A stretch of DNA of 64,000 nucleotides, taken from positions 1 to 64,000 of the forward strand of contig NZ_BOOF01000055.1 of the NCBI RefSeq assembly GCF_016863095.1. The letters run 5' to 3'. Source of the DNA: Microbispora siamensis. Lineage in GTDB: Bacteria > Actinomycetota > Actinomycetes > Streptosporangiales > Streptosporangiaceae. The notes beneath the pieces are model-generated. The model worked only from the letters and a program-made list of their open reading frames with translations. It was not told the origin of the DNA and searched no databases. This document shows, in pieces, positions 16,320-24,792 of the stretch (the first letter of the stretch is position 1; each line of letters begins with the position of its first letter). The translations under genes were made by a program, and so were the position numbers.

Positions 16320-17441
16320 TCAGCGGCGGATCGCCTCCGTGATCGCCTTCAGCCGGGCGGCGGAGGCGAGGCCGCCGTGATACCAGTGGATCTCGGCGGC
16401 GCCGGCCGCCGTGTAGGCCTCGGCCAGGAACGACAGCGCCCCGCCGTCCGCCGGGCGCGGGGGCAGGGCCAGCACGTACGCGCCCACGCGGGGACCGAGC
16501 CGGCCCAGGGCACGCAGCCCGGCCTCGTCCACCTCGGGGGCGTTCCAGCAGTTGCCGACGAGCAGGTCCACGTCCACCCCCGCGGGCACGGTCGCGAACG
16601 GGCCGGTCGCCCACGGGTCGGCGTTGGCGTGCAGGGCGATCTTCAGGTCCGGCCGCAGGGCCCTGGCCTCGGCCAGCAGCAGGTCGCGCAGTTCGCCCGC
16701 GAGACCGGTGCGCAGGTCGCGCATCGCGCCGGCCAGGTCGCCGAGCGCGTCCTCGACCGAGCCCGGCGCGCCGTCCACGCCCGCCCGCACCCGCGCGCGT
16801 ACCTCGGCGACGTCCAGCCCGGCGGCCTCGTAGCAGCGTACGCAGGCCGCACAGAAGCACAGCGACAGCAGCGCGATCTGCGCGGGCGACCAGTCCGCGC
16901 CGTCGGTCTTCTCGTGGTGGCCGCCGTGGCGGAACCCGAGCGCGCCGCACGCCTCCAGGATCAGCGCGTCGGGGTCGCCCACCTCGACGACCTCGTGGAC
17001 CAGCGTGCGGCAGTAGTCGCGCACGTCGGACGCCGCCGGGCACAGCGCGTACGGGTAGATCTCGCCGAAGGCGTTGGTGACGACCAGGTCGGGGTTGGCC
17101 GAGCCGAGCAGCGTGTTGTGGGTCAGCACGGTCCACGCCTGGACCGGCAGGCCGGCGGCGCGCACGGCGTCCCTGGCCTCCCCGAACGGGTCGGCGGAGT
17201 CCATCCACGACGGCGTTCCCGGCACGAGCCGGTTGCCCTTCCACGCCTCCTCGCGTACGGGCACGTAGCAGGCCGCGTGCCGCGCCTCGACCAGCCGGTG
17301 GGCCGGATGGGCGGGGGTCGCGGCGCGGGTGGTGTGGTAGGACGCGGCGAGCGCCACGGCGTCGACGCCGAGCGCCTTGAGGCGTGCGGCGGCGCCGGGG
17401 TCGCCGACGATGTCCCAGGGGTAGGCGTAGATGACGTTCAC
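16320..17441 (-). CDS. Hypothetical TIM-barrel-like protein of the uronate operon
   Basis: 373 residues, family not confidently recognised. It opens with NVIYAYPWDIVGDPGAAARLKALGVDAVALAASYHTTRA and contains barrel-strand-like stretches (PVQAWTVLTHNTLLG; PDALILEACGALGFRHGGHHEK; LKIALHANADPW; VDLLVGNCW; GAAEIHWYHGGLAS), typical of a glycoside-hydrolase-like TIM barrel. Two CxxC-like cysteines stand at FCAACVRCY. Its ATG overlaps the glucarate-dehydratase stop (ATGA), so it is the last gene of the kdgD-gudD-like operon and should act on a sugar or sugar-acid substrate. Lactonase or glycosidase roles are possible but unsupported. Confidence 0.65.
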   Translation of the reverse strand: MNVIYAYPWDIVGDPGAAARLKALGVDAVALAASYHTTRAATPAHPAHRLVEARHAACYVPVREEAWKGNRLVPGTPSWMDSADPFGEARDAVRAAGLPVQAWTVLTHNTLLGSANPDLVVTNAFGEIYPYALCPAASDVRDYCRTLVHEVVEVGDPDALILEACGALGFRHGGHHEKTDGADWSPAQIALLSLCFCAACVRCYEAAGLDVAEVRARVRAGVDGAPGSVEDALGDLAGAMRDLRTGLAGELRDLLLAEARALRPDLKIALHANADPWATGPFATVPAGVDVDLLVGNCWNAPEVDEAGLRALGRLGPRVGAYVLALPPRPADGGALSFLAEAYTAAGAAEIHWYHGGLASAARLKAITEAIRR

Positions 17442-18712
17442 CAGCGTGGCCTCCGTGCGGAGAAGGACGGGTCGACGGACCTCATGTACGTCGTGTCGTC
17501 ACGGGAGCGGACCCCGCACTTCTCATACTGCTCGTTCATGATTGCGAGGGCGTCGCGGTCGAGTTCCACTCCGAGCCCCGGGCCGTCCGGCACCGGGACG
17601 GCGCCGTCCACGAACCGCAGCGCGCCTTTACCGCCCGAAGATGGCGCGACCACGTCCTGGCCGTCCTGCCAGGGCGTGTGGGTGTCGCAGGCGTGCGTGA
17701 CCGCCGGGGTGGCGGCGGCCAGGTGGGTCATCGCGGCGAGGCTGATGCCGAGGTGGGAGTTGGAGTGCATGGACAGCTCGATGCCGAAGGTCTCGCACAG
17801 CGTGGCGATGTGCGCCGAGCGCACCAGACCGCCCCAGTAGTGGTGGTCGGTGAGCAGCACGCCGATGGCTCCCTGTCGTACGGCCGGCGGGATGTGCTCG
17901 GGAGTGACGACGCACATGTTCGTGGCGAGCGGCATCGGCACCTCGGCGGCGACCCGCGCCATGTTCTCGATGCCCTCGGTCGGGTCCTCCAGGTATTCGA
18001 GGACGCCGTCGAGCTCGCGGCCCACCCGGATCGAGGTCTCCACGCTCCAGACGGCGTTGGGGTCGAGGCGCAGCGGATGCTCCGGGAAGGCCTCGTGCAG
18101 CGCGCGGATCGCCTCGACCTCCTGCTCGGGCGGGAACACGCCGCCCTTGAGCTTGATCGAGCGGAAGCCGTACCGGCCGATCAGCAGGCGGGCCTGCTCG
18201 ACCACCCCCTCGGGGTCGAGTGCGGCGCCGAAGCCGTCGTCCGGCGCGCCCGGATGGCCCGCCCACTTGTAGAAGAGGTAGGCGCTGTACGGCACGGCGT
18301 CGCGCACCCTGCCGCCGAGCAGGTCGACGACGGGCCGGCCGGCCGCCTTGCCGCGGATGTCCAGGCAGGCGACCTCGAAGGGGGAGAAGATCCGGTCGAC
18401 GGTCTTGGCCCGCGAGGAGGTGCCGGTCAGGCCGTGCAGGTCGGTGACGACGTCGGCCCCGACGAGACCGGCCACGGTGGCGTACATCGCGTTGTGGCCG
18501 TAGACGTCGTGGCCGATCAGCGCCTCGGCGGCGGCCCGCACCCGCACGAGGTGGTCGAGGTCGCCGTAGGTCTCCCCGAGGCCGGTCAGCCCCTCGTCGG
18601 TGACGACCTCGACGACCGTGCGCAGCGCCCACGGCTCGTGGACGCCGGCGGCGTTGAGCAGCGGCGGGTCGCGGAAGGCGACCGGCGTGACGTTGATCTC
18701 GCGAATCCTCAT
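17438..18712 (-). CDS. Glucarate dehydratase-like enolase-superfamily enzyme
   Basis: 424 residues, close to the ~440 of glucarate dehydratases. It would dehydrate D-glucarate (and perhaps idarate) to 5-keto-4-deoxyglucarate. Motifs in order: VTPVAFRDPPLLNAAGVHEPWALRTVVEV, the catalytic KxK lysines in SIKLKGG, metal ligands in LRLDPNAVW, EYLEDPTEG and MATNM-like PLATNMCVV, then TDHHYWGG and the C-terminal SMHSNSHLGIS carrying the catalytic His. The start at ATG 18712 has AGGAG four bases upstream; ATG 18724 overlaps the previous stop but lacks a ribosome site. It lies between the dehydratase kdgD and the unknown TIM-barrel gene in one operon. Confidence 0.88.
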   Translation of the reverse strand: MRIREINVTPVAFRDPPLLNAAGVHEPWALRTVVEVVTDEGLTGLGETYGDLDHLVRVRAAAEALIGHDVYGHNAMYATVAGLVGADVVTDLHGLTGTSSRAKTVDRIFSPFEVACLDIRGKAAGRPVVDLLGGRVRDAVPYSAYLFYKWAGHPGAPDDGFGAALDPEGVVEQARLLIGRYGFRSIKLKGGVFPPEQEVEAIRALHEAFPEHPLRLDPNAVWSVETSIRVGRELDGVLEYLEDPTEGIENMARVAAEVPMPLATNMCVVTPEHIPPAVRQGAIGVLLTDHHYWGGLVRSAHIATLCETFGIELSMHSNSHLGISLAAMTHLAAATPAVTHACDTHTPWQDGQDVVAPSSGGKGALRFVDGAVPVPDGPGLGVELDRDALAIMNEQYEKCGVRSRDDTTYMRSVDPSFSARRPRW

Positions 18713-18720
18713 CCGGCTCC

Positions 18721-19623
18721 TCATCCGACGATGTCCAGTCCGGCCGCGATCAGCTTCTCAAGCCGGGCGACGTGCTCGGGGGCCGCGTCGACCAGCGGCG
18801 GCCGCACCCGGCCGACGTCGAGGCCGCGCAGGGCGACGCCCGCCTTGACGAGCGAGACGGCGTAGCCGGGCACGAGGTCGCGCAGCTCGACCAGTGGGCG
18901 GTAGAAACCGGCGAGCAGGCGCCGGACGAGGTCGTCGTCCCCGGCGGTCACGGCCTTGTGGAAGGCCAGGGCCACCTCGGGGAGGAAGCAGAACACGGCG
19001 GAGGAGTACAGGCTCACGCCGATCCCCCGGTAGGCGGGCACGGTCATCTCGGCCGTCGGCAGCCCGTTGAAGAAGGTGAAGTCGCGGTCGGTCGCCTCCC
19101 GTACGGCGAGGACGATCCGCTGCATGGCGTCGATGTCGCCGAGGCCGTCCTTGAACCCGACGACGTTGGGGATCTCGGTCAGCGCCGCCGCGGCGGCGGC
19201 CGTGAAGCGGGCGTTGGCCCGCTGGTAGACGATGATCGGCAGGTCGGTGGCCGCCGCGACCTCGCGGACGTAGCGCACCAGCCCGTCGGCGGGCGCGCTG
19301 ACCAGGTAGGGCGGCAGCAGCAGCAGGCCGTCCGCGCCCGCCTCGGCGGCCCTGCGCGCGCACTCGCGGGCGAACGGGAGCGAGCCGCCGGCGCCGGACA
19401 GGACGGGGACCCGCCCGCCGGTCGACTCGACGGCGATCCGCACCACCCGCGCGTACTCGTCGATGCCCAGCGCGTTGAACTCGCCGGTGCCGCAGGCGGC
19501 GAACACCCCGCCCGCGCCCTCGGTCACCCCTCGGCTCACGTGCTTGGCCAGCACGTCCTCGGCCAGCTCACCGTCCGCGCCGAACGGTGTGACCGGAAAG
19601 AAGAGAACGCCGTCGAGCTGCAT
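18721..19623 (-). CDS. kdgD: 5-dehydro-4-deoxyglucarate dehydratase
   Basis: 300 residues of the DapA/NAL superfamily. It dehydrates and decarboxylates 5-keto-4-deoxyglucarate to 2-oxoglutarate semialdehyde. Tyr133 (IVYQRANARF) and Schiff-base Lys158 (VVGFKDGLGD) are in place; GTGEFNALG replaces the GTTGE of DapA, and FFNGLPTAE is typical of KDGDH. The ATG at 19623 has GAGGGAG seven bases upstream; an upstream in-frame ATG at 19677 overlaps the promoter elements. First gene of the minus-strand operon kdgD-gudD-like-hypothetical. A second copy lies at 26621-27538. Confidence 0.92.
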   Translation of the reverse strand: MQLDGVLFFPVTPFGADGELAEDVLAKHVSRGVTEGAGGVFAACGTGEFNALGIDEYARVVRIAVESTGGRVPVLSGAGGSLPFARECARRAAEAGADGLLLLPPYLVSAPADGLVRYVREVAAATDLPIIVYQRANARFTAAAAAALTEIPNVVGFKDGLGDIDAMQRIVLAVREATDRDFTFFNGLPTAEMTVPAYRGIGVSLYSSAVFCFLPEVALAFHKAVTAGDDDLVRRLLAGFYRPLVELRDLVPGYAVSLVKAGVALRGLDVGRVRPPLVDAAPEHVARLEKLIAAGLDIVG

Positions 19624-19639
19624 CCGCCCACTCCCTCGA

Positions 19640-19708
19640 TGTCCACATACATGGACAAAGTTCTTCAATATGTCCACGAAGCTAGCCGGGTGATCTCGCG
19701 AAAGTCAA
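19640..19708 (-). promoter_or_regulatory. Promoter and TGTCCA operator of the kdgD operon
   Basis: Reading leftwards, TTGACT (complement of 19703-19708) and TAGCTT (complement of 19679-19684) are 18 bases apart and would start transcription near 19672. Just downstream, TGTCCA (19640-19645) and TGGACA (19652-19657) form a perfect inverted repeat with a six-base spacer, and a further TGTCCA lies at 19671-19676 on the presumed start site. A repressor bound here would block the operon. The factor is not identified; no second regulator gene lies in this operon. Confidence 0.55.
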
Positions 19709-19788
19709 CCTGGTCAGCCTTCGGCCGCACCGCTGGTCAGCCTGCGCGTGAACCGCCGCCGGAAGGCCGGAAGCGCGGTGATCGACTC

Positions 19789-19890
19789 TGCAATTGCATT
19801 CACTTGCTAGCAAGACCGTAAAAATTGGCAACAGTTAGGTCAAGGAGCGATCTCGGGTCAGATATGTGAACTATGCCCGTACTTGTGAAC
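19789..19890 (+). promoter_or_regulatory. Palindromes and TGTGAAC repeats upstream of udh
   Basis: The 418-base divergent region 19624-20041 has no gene. It holds the palindromes TGCAATTGCA (19789-19798) and CTTGCTAGCAAG (19803-19814), and TGTGAAC twice as a direct repeat (19865-19871 and 19884-19890), 19 bases apart. The same TGTGAAC heptamer recurs at 27711-27717 before the ABC transporter operon, which suggests one regulator for both. Confidence 0.45.
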
Positions 19891-20041
19891 AGTTGGGGAT
19901 TGCTGCGAGACTGGCGCCGTTCGGCATTGACACGGTCCGCACGTCGCGCGGACGATCACGGAGCGCCGCGCACCGGCGCGGGCACCGGATCCCCGTCACC
20001 GGGGCCGCGCCTTATTGCAGGGCCGATCCGACAGGAGGCAC

Positions 20042-20845
20042 ATGCGAATTCTCATGACCGGCGCGGCGGGCGGCGTCGGCACCCTGCTGCGACCCCGGCT
20101 GGCCAGGGAGGGGCGCGTGCTGCGCCTGCTCGACGTCGTACCGCTGGAGGCGGGGCCGGGCGAGGAGGCGGTGACCGCCGACATCACCGACCCCGAGGCG
20201 ATGGACGCGGCGATGGACGGCGTGGACGCGGTGCTGCACCTGGGCGGCCACAGCCTCGAACAGCCCTGGGCGGAGATCCTGCAGGTCAACATCAACGGCA
20301 CCTATGTGGTGCTGGAGGCCGCGAGGCGGGCCGGAGTGCGCCACGTCGTGCTGGCCAGCAGCAACCACGCGGTCGGATTCTTCCCGCGCAGCGCGGGCGA
20401 GGCCCCCGACTACCTGTTCCCGCGCCCGGACACCTTCTATGGCGTGAGCAAGGTGACCAAGGAGGCGCTCGGCTCGCTCTACCACGACCGGTACGGCATC
20501 CAGGTGACCTGCCTGCGCATCGGCTCGTGCTTCGAGCAGCCCAAGGACGTGCGCATGCTGTCGACCTGGCTGTCCCCGGACGACTGCGCCCGGCTGGCCG
20601 AGGCGTCGCTGGCGGCCGACGGCTTCCACGTGGTGTGGGGCGTGTCGGCCAACACGCGCCGCTGGTGGTCGCTGGAGGAGGGCCGGGCCATCGGCTACGA
20701 GCCCAAGGACGACTCGGAGGTCTACGCCGAGAAGCTGATCGCCGAGCACGGCGAGCCCGATCTCGGCGAGCTGCCGCACTCGCTGGTCGGCGGGGCGTTC
20801 TGCGGCCCCCGCTACGATGTCGAGAACCTTTCTGCGGGGGGATGA
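20042..20845 (+). CDS. udh: Uronate dehydrogenase (NAD-dependent)
   Basis: 267 residues, the size of known uronate dehydrogenases, which oxidise D-galacturonate and D-glucuronate to the aldaro-lactones. It is an extended SDR with the nucleotide motif TGAAGGVG (6-13), NG/LHLGGHS (66-71), Ser107 in LASSNHAVGFF and the Tyr133-x3-Lys137 pair in YGVSKVTKE. The downstream signature WWSLEEGRAIGYEPKDDSE is typical of Udh. AGGAGG stands upstream of ATG 20042. It is followed one base later by the semialdehyde dehydrogenase gene and diverges from the kdgD operon, completing an oxidative uronate route. Confidence 0.9.
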   Translation: MRILMTGAAGGVGTLLRPRLAREGRVLRLLDVVPLEAGPGEEAVTADITDPEAMDAAMDGVDAVLHLGGHSLEQPWAEILQVNINGTYVVLEAARRAGVRHVVLASSNHAVGFFPRSAGEAPDYLFPRPDTFYGVSKVTKEALGSLYHDRYGIQVTCLRIGSCFEQPKDVRMLSTWLSPDDCARLAEASLAADGFHVVWGVSANTRRWWSLEEGRAIGYEPKDDSEVYAEKLIAEHGEPDLGELPHSLVGGAFCGPRYDVENLSAGG

Positions 20846-20846
20846 G

Positions 20847-22262
20847 GTGACCGACCAGGTGAAGGACGCCGTCCGGTCGGCGGTCGAGCGGGCCGCCGCG
20901 GCGGGCGAGGCGTGGCGGGCGACGCCCCCGGCCGAGCGCGCCACCGTGCTCGAAGGCGTCGCCGACGCCCTGCTCAAGCACGCCGAGGAGCTGTGGCCGG
21001 CCGCCGCGGAGGAGACCCGGCTGCCGGAGGCGCGGCTGCGCGGCGAGATCGCCCGTACGGCCGCGCAGTTCCGGCTGTTCGCCGACGTCCTGCGGGACGG
21101 CGGATGGGTGGAGGCGGTGATCGACCACCCCGATCCCGGCGCCACCCCGCCGCGTCCCGACGTGCGCCGGATGAACCACCCGCTCGGCGTCGTGGCCGTC
21201 TTCGCGGCCAGCAACTTCCCCTTCGCGTTCTCGGTGGCGGGCGGCGACACGGTGTCGGCGCTCGCGGCCGGCTGCCCGGTCGTGGTCAAGGCCCACGAGG
21301 GGCATCCCCGCACCTCCGACCTGACCGCCTCCGTCGTACGGCAGGCCCTGCCCGACCCCGACCTGCTCGGGCTCGTGCACGGGTTCGAGGCGGGAGCGCC
21401 GCTGGTGCGGCACCCGCTCGTCACGGCGGTCGGCTTCACCGGCTCGCTCGCGGGCGGGAAGGCCATCCAGAAGCTGATCGACGAGCGGCCCGACCCCATC
21501 CCGTTCTACGGGGAGCTGGGGAGCGTCAACCCGGTCGTCGTGCTGCCCTCGGCCGACCCCGCCGAGGTGGCCTCCGGGTTCGCGGCCTCGCTGACCCTCG
21601 GGGTGGGACAGTTCTGCACCAACCCCGGCCTGGTGTTCGTCCCGGCGGAGGGAGGGTTCGAGCAGGCCGTCGCCGAGGCGGTCGCCGCCACCAGCGGCGG
21701 GCCCATGCTGACCGACAAGATCCGCGAGGGCTACCTGCGCGCGTCCGGCCGGCTGGCCGGGCGGCTCACCGTGCTGGCCTCCGGGGGCGCGGTGGACGGC
21801 ATCACCCCGCAGGTCTTCGCCGCCGACCTGGAGGCGTTCGCGGACGGGCTGCCCGAGCTGGGGGAGGAGTGCTTCGGCCCGTCGGCGATCGTCGTCCGCT
21901 ACCGCGACCCCGCCGAACTGCCCGCCGTGCTGCGGCGGCTGCCGGGGTCGCTGACCGCGACCGTCCACGCGGCCGGGCCACAGGAGGCCGGCGACCTCGT
22001 GCCGGTCCTGCGCCGCCTGGCCGGGCGGCTCATCTGGAACGGCTGGCCCACCGGTGTCGCCGTCTGCTGGGCGATGCATCACGGCGGCCCCTGGCCCGCC
22101 TCCACCGCCCCGGCGCACACCTCCGTCGGAGCGGCCTCGATCAGGCGCTGGACGACCCCCGTGGCGTACCAGGACTGGCCGCACGATCTGCTGCCGCCGG
22201 AGCTGCGTGACGACAACCCCCTCGGCGTGCCGCAACGTGTGGACGGCCGCCCGCGCGTCTGA
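20847..22262 (+). CDS. 2-oxoglutarate semialdehyde dehydrogenase (ALDH family)
   Basis: 471 residues from GTG 20847, which follows the udh stop by one base with GGGGG just upstream. It would oxidise 2-oxoglutarate semialdehyde to 2-oxoglutarate, the last step of the oxidative uronate pathway. ALDH motifs are ASNFPFAFSVAGGDTVSALAAG, VVVKAHEGHP, VGFTGSLAGGKAI, catalytic Glu223 in FYGELGSVNPVVV and Cys257 in GVGQFCTNPGL; the GELGSxNP and FCTNPG variants are those of ketoglutarate-semialdehyde dehydrogenases. The C-terminus (NGWPTGVAVCWAMHHGGPWPAS) also fits this subgroup. Confidence 0.9.
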   Translation: MTDQVKDAVRSAVERAAAAGEAWRATPPAERATVLEGVADALLKHAEELWPAAAEETRLPEARLRGEIARTAAQFRLFADVLRDGGWVEAVIDHPDPGATPPRPDVRRMNHPLGVVAVFAASNFPFAFSVAGGDTVSALAAGCPVVVKAHEGHPRTSDLTASVVRQALPDPDLLGLVHGFEAGAPLVRHPLVTAVGFTGSLAGGKAIQKLIDERPDPIPFYGELGSVNPVVVLPSADPAEVASGFAASLTLGVGQFCTNPGLVFVPAEGGFEQAVAEAVAATSGGPMLTDKIREGYLRASGRLAGRLTVLASGGAVDGITPQVFAADLEAFADGLPELGEECFGPSAIVVRYRDPAELPAVLRRLPGSLTATVHAAGPQEAGDLVPVLRRLAGRLIWNGWPTGVAVCWAMHHGGPWPASTAPAHTSVGAASIRRWTTPVAYQDWPHDLLPPELRDDNPLGVPQRVDGRPRV

Positions 22263-22279
22263 CGCCGCCGCGCTCGTTT

Positions 22280-22312
22280 CCGCGCCGCTCCCGTTCTGGG
22301 GGAGCGGCGCGG
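22280..22312. terminator. Bidirectional terminator hairpin
   Basis: CCGCGCCGCTCCC (22280-22292) pairs perfectly with GGGAGCGGCGCGG (22300-22312) around seven bases. It lies between the convergent aldehyde dehydrogenase and TetR genes and can serve both. Confidence 0.7.
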
Positions 22313-22316
22313 ATCG

Positions 22317-22949
22317 CTATTCGGGATCGAGCCCGAGGAGCCGGGCGACCAGGGAGACCTGCTCGGCGTAGTGCCGGACGAACTCGGGGGAGCGGGCATC
22401 TGCTCCGCAGACGCCTTCGACGACGTGCGGCAGTGTGACGGTCGCCATCGCGGCGGCCATCAGCATGATGCTCAGGCAGGCCGGGTCCACCTCGTCCGGC
22501 AGCCGGCCCGCCGCCTGCCGGGCGTGGACCTCGTCCACGTAGCCCCGTAGCCGCTCGGAACGCGGCGCCTGGTCGGGATCGGTGCGCGGCCCCGCGTACT
22601 CCAGGCCGCTCCACGCGAGCAACCGGACACCGTCCGGGTTGTTCAACGCCTCCAGCGCGTACCGGCGGATCTGCTCGGGCAGCGGTGTGCCGGGCGACAC
22701 CAGCTCGCTCTGGCGCTGCCGCCAGCGTTCCCCGAGGGCCCGGTAGAGGCCTTCCTTGCCGTCGAAGTAATACGAGATCAGCTGCTGGTTGACGCCGGCC
22801 CTGGCGGCGATCGCGCTGAGCCGGGCACCGGCGAAGCCGTGCGCGGCGAACTCGGCCGTCGCCGCGTCCAGGATGAGCCCGCGGGTGCGCTCCGGGTCGC
22901 GCCGGCGTTCCTCGGGCTTGGGAGACCGGCGGGGCTTCGGCGTGGACAT
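22317..22949 (-). CDS. TetR-family repressor
   Basis: 210 residues. The N-terminal TetR helix-turn-helix is clear: ERTRGLILDAATAEFAAHGFAGARLSAIAARAGVNQQLISYYFDGKEGLYRAL (residues ~20-72). The C-terminal ligand-binding helices are divergent, as usual, with a TetR_C-like helix ending VRHYAEQVSLVARLLGL. It is divergent from the FAD-dependent monooxygenase, and the intergenic region contains a strong promoter overlapped by CAATCA/TGATTG elements, so it most likely represses that gene and itself. The ligand is probably an aromatic or polyketide substrate or product of the monooxygenase. Confidence 0.88.
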   Translation of the reverse strand: MSTPKPRRSPKPEERRRDPERTRGLILDAATAEFAAHGFAGARLSAIAARAGVNQQLISYYFDGKEGLYRALGERWRQRQSELVSPGTPLPEQIRRYALEALNNPDGVRLLAWSGLEYAGPRTDPDQAPRSERLRGYVDEVHARQAAGRLPDEVDPACLSIMLMAAAMATVTLPHVVEGVCGADARSPEFVRHYAEQVSLVARLLGLDPE

Positions 22950-22953
22950 GATC

Positions 22954-23035
22954 CAATCATAGCCCTGACAGTCACATCCGGCCGGTCAACACATTCAATC
23001 ATCTGATTGACACAATTTTATGAGTGATTGATTAT
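22954..23035 (+). promoter_or_regulatory. TetR operator and promoter of the FAD monooxygenase
   Basis: TCAATCA (22995-23001) and TGATTGA (23004-23010) form a 7-2-7 palindrome overlapping a -35 box TTGACA (23007-23012). A -10-like GATTAT (23030-23035) follows at 17 bases and is overlapped by another TGATTGA (23025-23031). A further CAATCA lies at 22954-22959 near the tetR start. This layout fits repression by the adjacent TetR protein. Confidence 0.65.
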
Positions 23036-23114
23036 CGAGGAGTGTGACGGGCCCCGTCGCGGACGCGTTCGAGGTGCCGCCGCGTTCGGCGGCGCAGAAG
23101 GGAGTGCCGGAACG

Positions 23115-24734
23115 ATGACCGGACCGTACGACCGCAGGACCGCCGTCCTCATCGTGGGAGGAGGCATCACCGGCCTGTCCGCCGCGCTCTTCCTCACGCG
23201 TCTCGGGGTCCGCCCGATCCTGGTCGAACGGCATCCGTCCACGGCGATCACGCCTCAGGCGCGCGCGTTCAACCCGCGCTCGATGGAGATCTACCGTGCC
23301 CTCGGGCTGGAGGAGGAGATCCGCGGGCGTCAGTCGATCCTGGCCGGCCTTCCGGAGATGATCGGCGCGGACACGCTGGCCGGCCGGGAGCGTTTCCGCG
23401 TGGACCTGCTCGCGCACGTCCGGCCGCCGGCGACGGTCAGTCCCACCGACTGGGCGATGATCGATCAGGACGATCTGGAGCGTATCGTGCGCAGCCATGC
23501 CGAAAGCGGCGGCGCGGACATCTGGTTCGGCACCGAACTGATCTCCCTCGACTGCGACGCCGACGGCGTGACGGCCGTCGTCCGCGACCTCGGCACCGGC
23601 GCCGAACGCCGTCTCCGCGCCGATTACCTGGTCGCCGCCGATGGCCACCGCGCGGGCATACGCGGCCGGCTCGGCATCGGTGTGGACCAGCCGGGACCCG
23701 TGATCCACGTGGCGTATTTCGTCTTCGACGCCGACCTCACCGCCGCGTTGCGCGGGCGCCGGTTCCTGCTGGCCTACCTCGACCGGCCGGCGACCGGCAC
23801 CGTCCTGGTGCCGCTGCGGACGTCCGGACGATGGATGCTCGGGGTGCCCCACGACCCGGAGCCGGGGGAGACCCCCGGTGACTTCTCCGAGCGGCGCTGC
23901 GTCGAGCTGGCCCGCCTCGCGACCGGGGTGGCGGACCTCGACATCACCCTCGTGCCCCCCGTGCCCGGATGGCCGTGGCAGGTCTCCCGCAGCACGATCG
24001 GCGGGTGGGTCGCGCACCGGTATCGGGCCGGGCGGGTGTTCTTCGCCGGCGACGCGGCGCACGTCGTCCCGCCCGCCGGGTCTTACGGCGCGAACACCGG
24101 CATCGCCGATGCGCAGAACCTGGCATGGAAACTCGCCGCCGTGATCGAGGGCCGGGCGGGACAGGCGCTGCTGGACACCTACGAAGCCGAGCGCCGCCCG
24201 GTCGCGCGGCTGACGCTCGAGATCGCGATGCGGCACCTCACCGGCCGGCATGGCGGCACGGGTAAGGACGTCACCGCGATCGACGACCTGAGCATGATCT
24301 TCGGATACCGGTACGACTCCGCGGCGGTCTGCGCTCGGACGTCCGGTCCGGACGCGCCGGTCGAGGACCCGCGCGCTCCCAGTGGGCGCCCAGGCCTGCG
24401 CGCGCCGCACGTGTGGCTGGAGCGGGAGGGGACGAGGCTGTCCACGCTCGACCTGTTCACCGGCGCGTTCACTCTGCTGATCGGCCCGGACGGGGCGGAA
24501 TGGGCCGCGGCGGCCCCGGGGCACGCCTGGCTGGACGTCCATCGGATCGGCGCCGGCCTGCGCGATCCCGAGGACCGGTTCTGCGGCGCGTACGGCATCA
24601 CGAGGACCGGCGCGACCCTCGTCCGGCCTGACGGTTTCGTCGCCTGGCGCGCGGACCGCGTGCACGAGCGGCCGGAAGACGAGCTGCGGCGGGCGCTGGC
24701 CCGCCTGCTGGCTCAGGACGACCGCCCGGGATGA
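23115..24734 (+). CDS. FAD-dependent aromatic monooxygenase
   Basis: 539 residues of the class A flavoprotein (para-hydroxybenzoate hydroxylase-like) family. Motifs: FAD-binding GGGITGLSAALFLTRLGV near residue 14, the DG motif YLVAADGHRAGIRGRLGI and the GD motif FFAGDAAHVVPPAGSYGANTGIADAQNLAWKL. The C-terminal ~140 residues resemble the thioredoxin-like domain of polyketide and rifampicin hydroxylases. It would hydroxylate an aromatic compound with NAD(P)H and O2. The ATG at 23115 has GGGAG ten bases upstream. TetR control is likely. The SnoaL-like gene downstream may share its substrate. Confidence 0.88.
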   Translation: MTGPYDRRTAVLIVGGGITGLSAALFLTRLGVRPILVERHPSTAITPQARAFNPRSMEIYRALGLEEEIRGRQSILAGLPEMIGADTLAGRERFRVDLLAHVRPPATVSPTDWAMIDQDDLERIVRSHAESGGADIWFGTELISLDCDADGVTAVVRDLGTGAERRLRADYLVAADGHRAGIRGRLGIGVDQPGPVIHVAYFVFDADLTAALRGRRFLLAYLDRPATGTVLVPLRTSGRWMLGVPHDPEPGETPGDFSERRCVELARLATGVADLDITLVPPVPGWPWQVSRSTIGGWVAHRYRAGRVFFAGDAAHVVPPAGSYGANTGIADAQNLAWKLAAVIEGRAGQALLDTYEAERRPVARLTLEIAMRHLTGRHGGTGKDVTAIDDLSMIFGYRYDSAAVCARTSGPDAPVEDPRAPSGRPGLRAPHVWLEREGTRLSTLDLFTGAFTLLIGPDGAEWAAAAPGHAWLDVHRIGAGLRDPEDRFCGAYGITRTGATLVRPDGFVAWRADRVHERPEDELRRALARLLAQDDRPG

Positions 24735-24742
24735 TCGACCGG

Positions 24743-24783
24743 ACCCCCGATAACCTGGACTCCCAGGTGTGGGAATCGGGGGT
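24743..24783 (+). promoter_or_regulatory. Nested hairpin covering the SnoaL ribosome-binding site
   Basis: ACCCCCGAT (24743-24751) pairs perfectly with ATCGGGGGT (24775-24783), and inside it ACCTGG (24753-24758) pairs with CCAGGT (24763-24768). The right arm contains the GGGGG that would serve as ribosome-binding site for the ATG at 24793. The structure could terminate the upstream message or mask translation of the next gene. Confidence 0.45.
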
Positions 24784-24792
24784 CTCGCCGTT

